64,000 nucleotides of DNA from Streptomyces sp. NBC_00102 (GTDB lineage: Bacteria; Actinomycetota; Actinomycetes; Streptomycetales; Streptomycetaceae), in the NCBI RefSeq assembly GCF_026343115.1, contig NZ_JAPEMC010000001.1, positions 6,179,001 through 6,243,000 of the forward strand, given 5' to 3'. A program made the translations under genes and the position numbers. Position 1 is the first letter of the stretch, and the number at the start of each line of letters is the position of its first letter. The notes below the pieces were generated by a model. That model ran no database searches and was not told the DNA's origin. It saw only the letters and a list, made by a program, of their open reading frames with translations. This document shows, piece after piece, positions 18,701 through 27,200 of this stretch.

Positions 18701-19516
18701 GGCGACTCCTTCTGGTACGAGAACCACTCCGTCTTCAACGCCGACGCCACCGACACCGCCGCCGAGATGCGCAGCGCCTCGCTCGACTACACGGCCGGCC
18801 GCACCTACAAGGACGACTGGTTCGCCCCGGTGACGAGCCCCCGCCTCGGCACCGGCTACTGGGGCCCGTTCCGTACCTCGTACAACGACATGCAGTTCAA
18901 CATCAGCGCGTGGACCGACTCGGGCGAAGGCCACTCGGGATCGATGCCCTCGGACGAGTACGACACCACGAGCTACGCGTTCTACCAGGGTGACACCCTG
19001 ATCAAGAAGGGCGCGGGCCGGGCCGGTTACGCCTGGGACCTCTCGCCCGAGAAGCTGCCGTACCGCCTGGTTCTCGACTCCGGCCGCGACGCCGAGACCT
19101 GGAAGTCCTCCACGCGCACCCACACCGAGTGGGACTTCCGCTCGGGGCAGCTCGACGGGGGCGAGGCTGGGTACGCGCAGAGCGACATCCCGCTGATCCA
19201 GCTGGACTTCGACGTCGACACCGACCTCGCCGGTGACGTCAAGGCCGGCAAGGAGGTCGAACTCGGCCTCGGCGCCGGGACACAGGCATGGCTGGACGGC
19301 GCGGTGAAGGCGACCAGCGCCTCCCTGCAGGTGAGTTACGACGACGGCGCCAAGTGGAGCACCGTCAGGCTGAGCAGGACCGCGTCCGGCAGTTGGACCG
19401 CGACGTTCACCCCGCCGAAGACCGGGGCCACCTCGGTCTCCCTCAAGGCGCACGCCGAGGGCCCGGACGGCCTCGCCGTGGACGAGGAGATCATCCGGGC
19501 CTTCGGCCTGAAGTGA
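15731..19516 (+). CDS. Large secreted S8 subtilisin-like serine protease
   Basis: A 1261-aa exported protease. The signal peptide has a long charged n-region (to R19), hydrophobic LLLMATSVALVSGVML and cleavage near SASA-SPHQ. A propeptide follows, then the catalytic triad: D254 in VLDTGIDADHPD, H286 in NGHGTHVAS and S459 in GTSMATPHVAG. After the catalytic domain come beta-rich domains, including a PA-like insert (GKAVVITRSDAV ... GAEALFVVNDGRG, about residues 830-880), which in subtilases helps select substrates. There is no LPxTG or transmembrane anchor, so it is probably released. The ATG at 15731 has a weak ribosome site. A perfect 20-bp hairpin follows. Confidence 0.9.
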   Translation: MTFSAPSVSGRARPARQGRTLLLMATSVALVSGVMLPAAGSASASPHQAPPRTPAAHARQAAEPQSHDITLVTGDVVHYVEGAGAGGQGTVTVDRPDGAIGGVHVQQAGDDLYVLPDEATSLLAAGKLDRRLFNISALIGMGYDDERTGGIPLIATYPQSLARSVPVTPDGARKTRTLESIHSVALTTDKSEARTFWDDISRTQTARSLDAGLSKLWLDGRSTAQLSESVPQINAPAAWAEGYDGTGIKVAVLDTGIDADHPDVKDRILESKSFVPGEDVDDKNGHGTHVASTVAGSGAASDGLNKGVAPGAGLLIGKVLGNSGEGADSGIIEAMEWAKAEGADVVSMSLGAPVPDDGSDPMAQAVDALSANGGPLFVIAAGNSYGAGTISAPGSAAEALTVAAVDKQDNRADFSSMGPLINTHGLKPDISAPGVGINAAASQSVPGMEGMYQSMDGTSMATPHVAGAAAILKQRHPEWSGARIKDALMSTSKRLTAYTPYEQGTGRVDVKAAVDTTIEATGSVEVADYAWPHDASDETARRTITYTNTGKQDVTLHLATDSDSDAYTLSTPELTVPAGSSAEAVLSIDPARIDAGTLFSGQVFATDATGATVAHTGFAASKEEERYDLTIQLRDRAGEPTDGQVVFAALEDPQLSVVNVSGETTLRLPPGNYTAWTALDIDGDRADSKALAFLAAPETILGTGPKTITLDASKARKISAKAPQESETRQLRYDMARTSPSGLLQRDVYQIPLTYDELWAAPTEKVTQGTFSFLTRWRLGEEQIDVTADGDDVPVTVQVGSVVAEDREQELAAVYAGDGSAAAYKGIRAKGKAVVITRSDAVAPADRLANAVAAGAEALFVVNDGRGVLMEPYTEWGTESAIPVASAQKIAGQSLVRAAQRGKKIDVDQKDFADYVYDLVDRHDGNIPDRSLAFTPSTRQLAKVENTFYGAKKTLGAGYRYDIPDYGPGVGFDEYEQFPGVRDEWVTPLPGDSFWYENHSVFNADATDTAAEMRSASLDYTAGRTYKDDWFAPVTSPRLGTGYWGPFRTSYNDMQFNISAWTDSGEGHSGSMPSDEYDTTSYAFYQGDTLIKKGAGRAGYAWDLSPEKLPYRLVLDSGRDAETWKSSTRTHTEWDFRSGQLDGGEAGYAQSDIPLIQLDFDVDTDLAGDVKAGKEVELGLGAGTQAWLDGAVKATSASLQVSYDDGAKWSTVRLSRTASGSWTATFTPPKTGATSVSLKAHAEGPDGLAVDEEIIRAFGLK

Positions 19517-19534
19517 CGCCTCGGCGCAGATGGC

Positions 19535-19579
19535 CACCGGTGGCCCCGCACCCCCGCCAGGGGTGCGGGGCCACCGGTG
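19535..19579. terminator. Strong 20-bp perfect hairpin
   Basis: The 20 bases from 19535 are exactly complementary to the 20 bases ending at 19579, with a 5-nt loop (CGCCA). It lies between the subtilase stop and the stop of the convergent XRE gene. It also marks the left edge of the TIR/STAND locus. Confidence 0.85.
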
Positions 19580-19606
19580 TCCGCACGGCCCCCGAGGGGG
19601 TGGCCG

Positions 19607-20797
19607 TCAGCGGCTCGCGAGGGTGGCCGACGCGTCGAGGAGGGCGATCTGGCCCGGGCCGGCTTTCCGGGTCCGGGCCAGATCCACGAAACGGCGCAGT
19701 TCCGCGCGGACGGTCGCGGAGTCGATGCGCTCGATCACGGGCAGCGCGGCCTCGACGATCCGACAGGCGTCCTCCAGGCCGCCGATGCCGGCCAGGGCCG
19801 TCGCCTGCCGGACCGCGAAACGGGCCCGGGAGTTGCTGTCCGCGGGGGCGGCCGGGAGGCACCGGAGCTCGGCGGCGAAGAGATCGGCGGCCTCTTCGAA
19901 GCGACGGAGACCCAGCATGCAGGACGCCTCGATGAGCCGGGGGTTGCCGTTTTCGACGCGCGGCCCCCAGTGAGGGACCCGCGCGTCGGTGACTTCGGCG
20001 GCGTGGCTCCTGAAACGCTCCAGCGCCTCGCGGCAGGCCTCCGCCTCGCCGAGGCGCGCATGCCCCTGGGCCGCCCGTCGCGCGGCGTGGGCACGGATCA
20101 CCGGACCGGCCGCCGGGTGCCGGGCCGCCCGGTCGGCGAAGTCGATCGCCGCACGGGTGTCACCCCGGTGCTGCGCGATCAACGCCCTGCGGACCAGGGC
20201 GTACGCGGCCACCGTCTCGTCCCCGCCGTCCGCACCCCAGCGGACGGCGATACTGGTCCAGCGCAACGCCTCCGCGGGGTTGCCGGCCTCCTGCGCCATC
20301 CATCCCGTGTACTCGGCGAACCGGGAGGCCAGCAGCCAGATCTGGGCACGCTGCTCGCCGACCGCGCGCGGAGCGGCGTCCGTGAGGACCCGCGTGATCG
20401 ACTTCATCGAAGCGGTGACGGATCTCGGCCCGTTGGACCTGCCGATGTCCTTCAGCTCCCGCAGGATCCGCTCGTACCCGGCGATCACGGGTCCGGCGTC
20501 GACGACGGCCTCGGCCCGGGCGCCGCGGCGGCCGTCCCCCGCCAGCTCGACAAGATCCCCGCCGGTGCCGAAGGCCTTGTCGCACGCCGCCGCCACCGCG
20601 GGCGTCGGATTGCGCACCCCGCTCTCCAGATTGCAGATCTGCCCTTCGGAGACGTTCGCGCGCCGGGCGAATTCGCGCACGCTCCACCCCCGACGCGCCC
20701 GGAGAGCGGCCAGGACGACGCCGAAGTCACCAGGCGGCAGACGCGTGCCGACCGGTCTCCCCGCCGGGGCGGTCCCCCCTGCGTCCGCAGAGTCCAT
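19607..20797 (-). CDS. XRE helix-turn-helix regulator with TPR-like C terminus
   Basis: A 396-aa protein from the ATG at 20797 (MDSADAGG), preferred over the ATG at 20821. Residues around 25-75 form an XRE HTH (FGVVLAALRARRGWSVREFARRANVSEGQICNLESGVRNPTPAVAAACDKAFG). The remainder is helical TPR-like: WTSIAVRWGADGGDETVAAYALVRRALIAQHRGD and following repeats to the C terminus. Such XRE-TPR proteins are common in Streptomyces and often sense peptides or protein partners. It is divergent from the TIR operon with about 120 bp between starts, so it is the obvious candidate regulator of that operon. Confidence 0.82.
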   Translation of the reverse strand: MDSADAGGTAPAGRPVGTRLPPGDFGVVLAALRARRGWSVREFARRANVSEGQICNLESGVRNPTPAVAAACDKAFGTGGDLVELAGDGRRGARAEAVVDAGPVIAGYERILRELKDIGRSNGPRSVTASMKSITRVLTDAAPRAVGEQRAQIWLLASRFAEYTGWMAQEAGNPAEALRWTSIAVRWGADGGDETVAAYALVRRALIAQHRGDTRAAIDFADRAARHPAAGPVIRAHAARRAAQGHARLGEAEACREALERFRSHAAEVTDARVPHWGPRVENGNPRLIEASCMLGLRRFEEAADLFAAELRCLPAAPADSNSRARFAVRQATALAGIGGLEDACRIVEAALPVIERIDSATVRAELRRFVDLARTRKAGPGQIALLDASATLASR

Positions 20798-20920
20798 ACC
20801 CACCAGCGTACGGAGCCCCACGGCTGCTATTCAATCCCCTGCGAATAGCAGCCGGGCGCGTACCGCACCTCTAGGGTGAGCACGATCCGTACGTCAAGTC
20901 CCGTCAGAGAGGGGGCAATC

Positions 20921-21523
20921 GTGCCGAGCATCTTCCTCAGCTTCCGCAAACCGGACTCCCGGTGGATGCGGGAACGCGTCTATCGGGCGCTGTCCGACCG
21001 CATAGGTGCCGACGAGATCTTCAAGTCGGGCCCGTCGATACCGCCCGGAGCCGATTTCGCCGAGATCCTCCGGCGGCAGGCAGCCGAGTGCGAGCTCATG
21101 TGCGTACTGATCGGGCCGGGGTGGCTCGACGCGCGGGGCGAGGACGGTGTGCGACTCCTGGACCGGAATCACGACTGGGTCCGCCTGGAGATCGAGACGG
21201 CTCTGCGGGCGGGGAACCGGGTCGTTCCGGTCCTTCTGGGCGACGCGACGATGCTGCCCGCCGCCTCGGCGCTTCCGGCCGAGATCGCGGAGCTGGCGCG
21301 CCTGCAGTTCCTCCGGGTCCCGGAGACCCATCTGCCGGACGGGCTGGCGCACTTGGGCGATGCGGTGATCGCTCTCCTGTCCGGCGTGGACCCCGCGGGC
21401 GAACCCGGGCACGGGAGCGCACCGTCCCCCGAGGCGGATCAGCCGGTGACCATGACGGCCCATGTGTCCGGTGGCGGGAGCTCCTACCAGGCGGCCCGTG
21501 ACCAGACGATCAGGCTGGCGTGA
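20921..21523 (+). CDS. TIR-domain protein with C-terminal BASS-like tail
   Basis: A 200-aa protein from the GTG at 20921, preceded by AGAGGGGGC; the in-frame ATG at 20876 is less likely. Residues 2-153 are a TIR domain: PSIFLSFRKPDSRWMRERVY (strand A), FKSGPSIPPGADFAEILRR, CVLIGPGWLD, and HDWVRLEIETALRAGNRVVPVLL, which carries the glutamates (E90/E92) in the position of the TIR NADase catalytic residue. Many bacterial TIR proteins deplete NAD+ during immunity. After a Pro/Gly linker, residues 180-200 form the motif HVSGGGSSYQAARDQTIRLA, which recurs in two downstream proteins. First gene of a four-gene operon, 11 bp before the next start. Confidence 0.85.
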   Translation: MPSIFLSFRKPDSRWMRERVYRALSDRIGADEIFKSGPSIPPGADFAEILRRQAAECELMCVLIGPGWLDARGEDGVRLLDRNHDWVRLEIETALRAGNRVVPVLLGDATMLPAASALPAEIAELARLQFLRVPETHLPDGLAHLGDAVIALLSGVDPAGEPGHGSAPSPEADQPVTMTAHVSGGGSSYQAARDQTIRLA

Positions 21524-21534
21524 GGGGCGGAGAC

Positions 21535-23757
21535 ATGGATCTTCCAGGAGCGGACCGGGCCCGTCGGGTCGGGCCGTACACGCTGCTGGGACGGCGGAGC
21601 GCCTTCGGCGGAAGCGAGGCCTTCACGGCCCGCTCGGGCGACGGGCTCCTCGTCACGGTCACCGTGGTGGGGCCGGGACTCGCCGCGGACCCGGGGTTCC
21701 GGGACCGGTTCCGGGCCGCCGTCGAGGTGGCAAGGACGCTGTCCGGTGCTTTCCTCGTACCGGTGGTGGATGCCGATGCCGACGCATCCGCCCCCTGGCT
21801 GGCGACCGGGTTCACCGCCGGGTTGCCGCTCCGGCAGGCGGTGGACCGGCACGGCCCACTGTCCGAACCGGCTCTGCGGGCGCTCGCCGACGGCCTCGCC
21901 CGGGCGCTTGCCGTGCTCCACGCGGTCGGGGCGGTCCATGGAGAGGTGAACCCGGACTCGGTGCTGCTGACCATGGAAGGGCCCCGCATCACGGCGATGG
22001 GGATCGCGGGAGCCACCGGCAGCCCGGCCCCCTCGGCGGCCGACGACATGTCAGCTCTCGGGGAGACCGTGCTGTTCGCGGCTTCCGGAAGGGTGCCGGA
22101 CACGGATGCGCTTCCCGTGTCGCTGCGCGAGGTGATCGGCGGCTGCCTGTACCCGGAACCGGGGGAACGGCCCACGGCGGAGCAGCTCGTGGACTATCTG
22201 AGGCGTCAGTCCCTGCCTGTTCTGCGGGGGAGCTGGCTGCCTCCGGCGGTGACCGCCGACATGGCGGCCGCGACCGCGGCGCTGGGCGCGGTGTCCGCCG
22301 CGAGCCGGGACCGGGGACCGCTCACTCCCGAACCGGTGGCCGCTTCCGGTGCGGGCGTCAGCCGCCGTAACCTGATCATCGGACTGGCGGGAGGTGTGGC
22401 CGTGCTCGGCGGAGCCGCGGCGGCGGTCGCGTTCTCCGACGACTCGTCACCGGCCCCCGACGGCCGGGCCGCCCGGCCCGGGCCCACCTCGGGGTCGGCC
22501 TCTTCGCGGGCCGTGCGCCCGACCTCGGCCTCCTCGGCGCCCCCGTCCCCGACGGGCGGACCGGAAGCGATCGTCCTGACCGCACCGGACGCCGTCAAGG
22601 AATGGTCCGGCACGGGAAAACACGCACCCACCTGCCTGGAAGCGTCCGACAAGGTGGTCATGGTGGTCACCGGCAACGGCACGTCCTTCCTCGACGCCGC
22701 GACCGGGAAGTCGACGTTCGCATCGATGAACACGACCAACGAATTCGGCGTGGGGAGCTTCGTCTACCCGACGGCGTACGCGGACGGAGTGTTCTACCTG
22801 CTCTGCGACACACCTGATCAGACGGGCCTGCTGGCGGCATTCGGTGCCGCCGACGGGAAGGCGAAGTGGGCCACCCAGCTCGCCGACGGCGAGCGCAGCG
22901 GCGCCGACACGGCGTTGTATTGGAGCACCTATGTGGCAGCCGTGGGTGACACGGTGTACCTCTGCGGCCAGCTGAACCTGCTGGACGGTAAGTCCTCAAC
23001 CGATGAACCGACCACCGGTTTCGTCCGCGCGTACGACGCGGCGACCGGCAAGAGGCTCTGGCAGGTCAAGGGCACCGATATCAACAACGTGCTCGTGCCT
23101 GCCACCGGTTCCCGCCTGCTGGCCACCTCCGCCGTTCCGACCGGGAGGGCCGGTCGCGTCCAGATGATCGACGCGGGCCGGAAAGGCGCCCGCGGCTGGA
23201 AGGTGTCCGTCCAGGCATCCCAGTACTACTTCAGCACCGGCTGGCCACTGACGTGCTACGCCGCCGGGCTGTTCCTCTTCGCCGCCGGCACCGGCGACAC
23301 CCTGTCCGCCGTCGACGCGGCCACCGGTCGCGAGAAATGGCATCAGCCATTCAAGTCGAAGAACGGGGACAAGGTCACGATCGGAGCCCCGTTCGCCAGC
23401 CTGGACGGGGCGACCGTCTACGTAGCGGTCGGTAGCGACCTGGCCGCCCTGGACACGGCCGACGGCACGGTCCGGTGGGTCGCGACGCTCGACGGTGCCA
23501 GTGACACGGGCAGTTCCAACATGTTCAACGCGGCCCTCAGAGTCACCGGCAAGAGTGCGCAGTGCTCGGCGGACACCGTGTTCGCCACAGACAGTGCCAA
23601 GACGCTGTGGGCCATAGACGCGGCCACCGGCAGAGCGCGGTGGAAGTACACCGACCCCGGACAGCCCGACGTCGGGTTCCTGTGGACGGTGGGCGGCGAC
23701 CACGTGTTCATCGCCTCCCATCTGACATTGACCGCGATCGCGGCGCACGGCGGATAA
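21535..23757 (+). CDS. Pseudokinase - TM - PQQ-like beta-propeller protein
   Basis: A 740-aa protein; the ATG at 21535 follows GAGGGGCGGAGAC. Residues 15-225 have a Ser/Thr-kinase fold (VGPYTLLGRRSAFGGSEAF), but all key residues are lost. The VAIK lysine position reads LVTVTVV, the catalytic HRDxxxxN reads HGEVNPDSV, and DFG reads MGI. It should therefore be a pseudokinase. A single transmembrane helix (NLIIGLAGGVAVLGGAAAAVAF, about residues 280-300) leads to a Ser/Pro-rich linker and an outer PQQ-like propeller with repeats such as AYDAATGKRLWQVKG, AVDAATGREKWHQPF and AIDAATGRARWKY. It looks like a membrane sensor or scaffold, coded between the TIR protein and the helical adaptor. Confidence 0.8.
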   Translation: MDLPGADRARRVGPYTLLGRRSAFGGSEAFTARSGDGLLVTVTVVGPGLAADPGFRDRFRAAVEVARTLSGAFLVPVVDADADASAPWLATGFTAGLPLRQAVDRHGPLSEPALRALADGLARALAVLHAVGAVHGEVNPDSVLLTMEGPRITAMGIAGATGSPAPSAADDMSALGETVLFAASGRVPDTDALPVSLREVIGGCLYPEPGERPTAEQLVDYLRRQSLPVLRGSWLPPAVTADMAAATAALGAVSAASRDRGPLTPEPVAASGAGVSRRNLIIGLAGGVAVLGGAAAAVAFSDDSSPAPDGRAARPGPTSGSASSRAVRPTSASSAPPSPTGGPEAIVLTAPDAVKEWSGTGKHAPTCLEASDKVVMVVTGNGTSFLDAATGKSTFASMNTTNEFGVGSFVYPTAYADGVFYLLCDTPDQTGLLAAFGAADGKAKWATQLADGERSGADTALYWSTYVAAVGDTVYLCGQLNLLDGKSSTDEPTTGFVRAYDAATGKRLWQVKGTDINNVLVPATGSRLLATSAVPTGRAGRVQMIDAGRKGARGWKVSVQASQYYFSTGWPLTCYAAGLFLFAAGTGDTLSAVDAATGREKWHQPFKSKNGDKVTIGAPFASLDGATVYVAVGSDLAALDTADGTVRWVATLDGASDTGSSNMFNAALRVTGKSAQCSADTVFATDSAKTLWAIDAATGRARWKYTDPGQPDVGFLWTVGGDHVFIASHLTLTAIAAHGG

Positions 23758-23774
23758 CGGACGAGGAAGAAGAC

Positions 23775-24206
23775 ATGGAGACGAGTGTGGAACTCGCCGG
23801 CCTGGCATCGGCAGCCGCGGCGCGCCTGATCGACCTGTTGGCGACGGACGGCTGGGCCGCGGTCAGATCCTCGGTGCTGTCGCTGTGGCGGAACGCCCAC
23901 CCGGAGCTCGTCGAGGTCGAACTCGACGACGCCCGGGGTGAGTTGCTGCACGCGCAGCAGAGCGGCGAGAGTGACGAGTTGCAGGGGCTCCTGGTCACCG
24001 AGTGGCAGGCCCGTCTCGTCCGGCTGCTGGCCTCGCGGCCGGAAGCCGTCGACGAACTGCGCGCGCTGTTCGGCGAGGGGCCCCACGCCGGCGGAAGCCC
24101 GGACCAGCGGATCGCCGGCTCACTGACGCAGGAGGCGCACGTCCATGGCGGTGACGCGTTCCAGGCCGGCCGGGACATGACCATCACCCGGGGCGTACGG
24201 GAGTGA
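23775..24206 (+). CDS. Small helical protein with C-terminal BASS-like tail
   Basis: A 143-aa protein; the ATG at 23775 has GAGGAAGA upstream. Residues 1-100 are predicted helical (LAGLASAAAARLIDLLATDGWAAVRSSVLSLWR; LLVTEWQARLVRLLASRPEAVDELRALF). I know this kind of small helical protein from Streptomyces but not its function. Residues 121-140 (AHVHGGDAFQAGRDMTITRG) match the tail of the TIR protein and the start of the STAND protein. Its stop overlaps the GTG of the STAND gene (GTGA), suggesting stoichiometric production. It may act as an adaptor or alternative effector. Confidence 0.75.
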   Translation: METSVELAGLASAAAARLIDLLATDGWAAVRSSVLSLWRNAHPELVEVELDDARGELLHAQQSGESDELQGLLVTEWQARLVRLLASRPEAVDELRALFGEGPHAGGSPDQRIAGSLTQEAHVHGGDAFQAGRDMTITRGVRE

Positions 24207-27200
24207 CCGAGACCGGCACCGGAGCCCCGCCCCCCGAGAGGCCGCCGCCCTGGCAGCCGAGACCGCAGCAGGCGAGCGCGATCGGGGGCGACGTCTTCAT
24301 GGCCGGCCGCGACCTCCACCTGCGCCTCGCCGACGAGGGCCGCAGAACCGTGCCCGGCCCCGGATCCGACCAAGTGCTCTGCCCGTACCCGGGTTTGGCC
24401 CCGTTCGACGCACGGTACAGGCACTGGTTCCACGGTCGTGAGCGCATGGTCCACCTCGTCTGCGAGCGGATGGACGCCCGCATGCGCGAGGGCGGCCCGC
24501 TGGTGCTGATCGGCCCCTCGGGGGCCGGGAAGTCGTCCCTGCTCGCGGCCGGGGTCCTGCCGGCCCTGGACGACGGCCGGCTCCCGGTGGCGGGTTCGAG
24601 CACCTGGCCGCGGCTGGTGCTGACCCCGACGGCGTCCCCGGCGCTGGCCCTGGCGACGGCGGCGGGGCTCGACGCCGAGACTGCCCGCCGCAGGACACCG
24701 GAGTGGCGCACCGATCCCGCACGGTGCCTCGCCGAACTCCGCGAGATCCTCGGGGCCGGTGAGCCCGTGTCCGCAGGGGAGAGCCGATCTGCGGGCCTGG
24801 TCGTCGTCGTCGACCAGTTCGAGGAAGTCTTTACGGCGTGCGGCGACGAGACCGAACGGCAGTGGTTCATCGACCTTCTCGACCGGCTGGCCCGGCCGGC
24901 GGGCGGCGCGGTCGTGGTGCTGGGGGTGCGCGCGGACTTCTACGCCGCGTGCACGGCCCATCCGCAGCTGCGGGCTGCGCTCAGGGCCGGACCGGTCCTG
25001 CTGGAGCCGATGACGGAGGGCGAGCTCAAGGACGCGATCCGCCGGCCTGCCGGCAACGTGGGACTCGACGTCGAGGACGGCCTGGTCGAAGTGCTGCTGG
25101 CGGACCTGGGCGCGGTCGGCGGACCGGTCGGCACGAGTACCTCGGGCCGGCTGCCGCTGCTCGCACACGCGCTGCGGGCCACCTGGCAACAGCGCCACGG
25201 CCACACCCTCACCGTGGACGGATACCGCGTCACCGGCGGTATCCAGGGCGCGATCGCCAACACGGCGAACCGGCTCTACGACACCCTGCCGACACCCTGC
25301 CGGGAGGCCGCACGGTGGGTGTTCCTGCGGCTCGTCATCGTGGGACGCGACGCCGACGACACCCGTCGGCGCGTCCGTTACGACGAACTGCTGCGGCACT
25401 CGCCGGACTCGGAGGCGACCGTCCGCGTCCTGGACGACTTCACACGGGGCCGGTTGCTGACCCTCGACCAGGAGACGGTGGTGATGACCCATGAGGTACT
25501 GATCCGCGCCTGGCCCCGGCTGCGCGACTGGATCGAGCTCGACCGGAGCGGGAACCTCCTGCGCCAGGATCTGGAAGAGGCCGCCGCGCTCTGGGAACAG
25601 GCCGACCGGGAGGCGGCCGCGCTGTACCGCGGCAACCGTCTGGAGTCGGCCCTCGCCTGGGCCGCGACCCACGGGCCGGAACTCAGCGGATCCGCCCGGG
25701 CGTTCCTGGCAGCCGCCCGCCACCATCAGCGGCGAGGGCAACGGCTCCGGCGCGCCGCCGTCGCCACCATCACCGCGCTGGCGGTGGCCGCGTCGCTGGC
25801 GGCGGTGTTCGCCTTCCGGCAGGAGTCCCACGCCCGGGACGCCGCCGACCGGGCTCTGCGAGACCGCGACCGGGCCATCACCGCCGCCGTCACCTCCGCG
25901 TCCGTGCAGCTGGCGTCCGCCGACCCCTCGCTCTCCGCCCAACTCGCCTTGACCGCTTACCGCATGGACCCGACTCAGGACGCAGCCTCCCGTCTGATCA
26001 CGACCGAGAACACGCCGCTGGACACCAGGCTTCCCGGCCCGCGAGGTGCGGTGCAGACCGTCGCCTACAGCCCCGACGGGCACATGCTGGCGGCCGGGAA
26101 CGCCGACCGGAACCTCGTCCGGCTGTGGGACGTCTCCGACCCGAGCCGCCCGACGGCCCTGGGGAAACCCGTGCCCGTGGACCGTTCCGTGAACGACATC
26201 CGGTCGCTCGCGTTCAGCCCGGACGGCCGGGTGCTGGCCGTCGGCGGCCACACCATCCACAACGGCGACGCCGGTTCCGGCGGCTTCGTCGACCTGTGGA
26301 GCCTCACCAGCCCCAGCCACCCCGTCCTGCTCGGCCGGCTGAAGAGCCCCGGGGTCCTGGGATTCGACGCCGCGACCTCCGTCGAGTCACTGGCGTTCAG
26401 CCCGGACGGCCGGACCCTGGCCGCCGGATGGCACGCCGGGCTCGTCAGCCTGTGGGACGTCACCCGCCCCGACGACGCCGCCCCCGTGCGGGCGCCTCTG
26501 GACCTCGACTGCCCCGACGTCTTCTCCCGTCGCATCGCGTTCAGTCCCACCGGGCACGCCCTGGCCGCGGCATGCGACGACAAGGCCGGCACCATCGGTC
26601 TGTGGAACACCGAGGATCCGGCCCACCCCGGCCGCGGCCGTTCCCTGAAGGCCGGGGCCTTCGTCGACTCCCTGGCGTTCAGCACAGATGGCCGAACCCT
26701 GGCCGCAGGATGCAATGACAGCAAGGTCCACCTGTGGAAGGTCGCGGACCTCGGCCACCCGGCCACTCTGGGCACCCCGCTGACAGGACCCGCCATGCCC
26801 GTGATGTCGGTTGCGTTCAGCCCCGACGGCCGTACTCTGGCCGGCGGCAGCACCGACCACTCGATCTATCTCTGGAACGTCGCCCACCTCGGGGCCATCA
26901 GCCCTCTGGGCCGGCCGCTGACCGGTCCCGTCGACGCGGTGACCGACGTGGTGTTCAGCCCGGACAGCCGTACCCTCGCCGCCGGGAACACCGACGGCAA
27001 CGTCGATCTGTGGAGCATCCCGCCGACCCGGATCGTCGGCGCGGGCGGCAACGTGGCATCCGTGGCGTTCAGCCCCGACGGGCGCACGCTGGCCGCCGGA
27101 AACCAGAACGACACGGTCTCGTTGTGGGACACCGCCGACCCCGGCCACCCCGCTCCCCGGGGCGATCCCCTCACCGGCCCCGAGCACCCGGTCGACGCCG

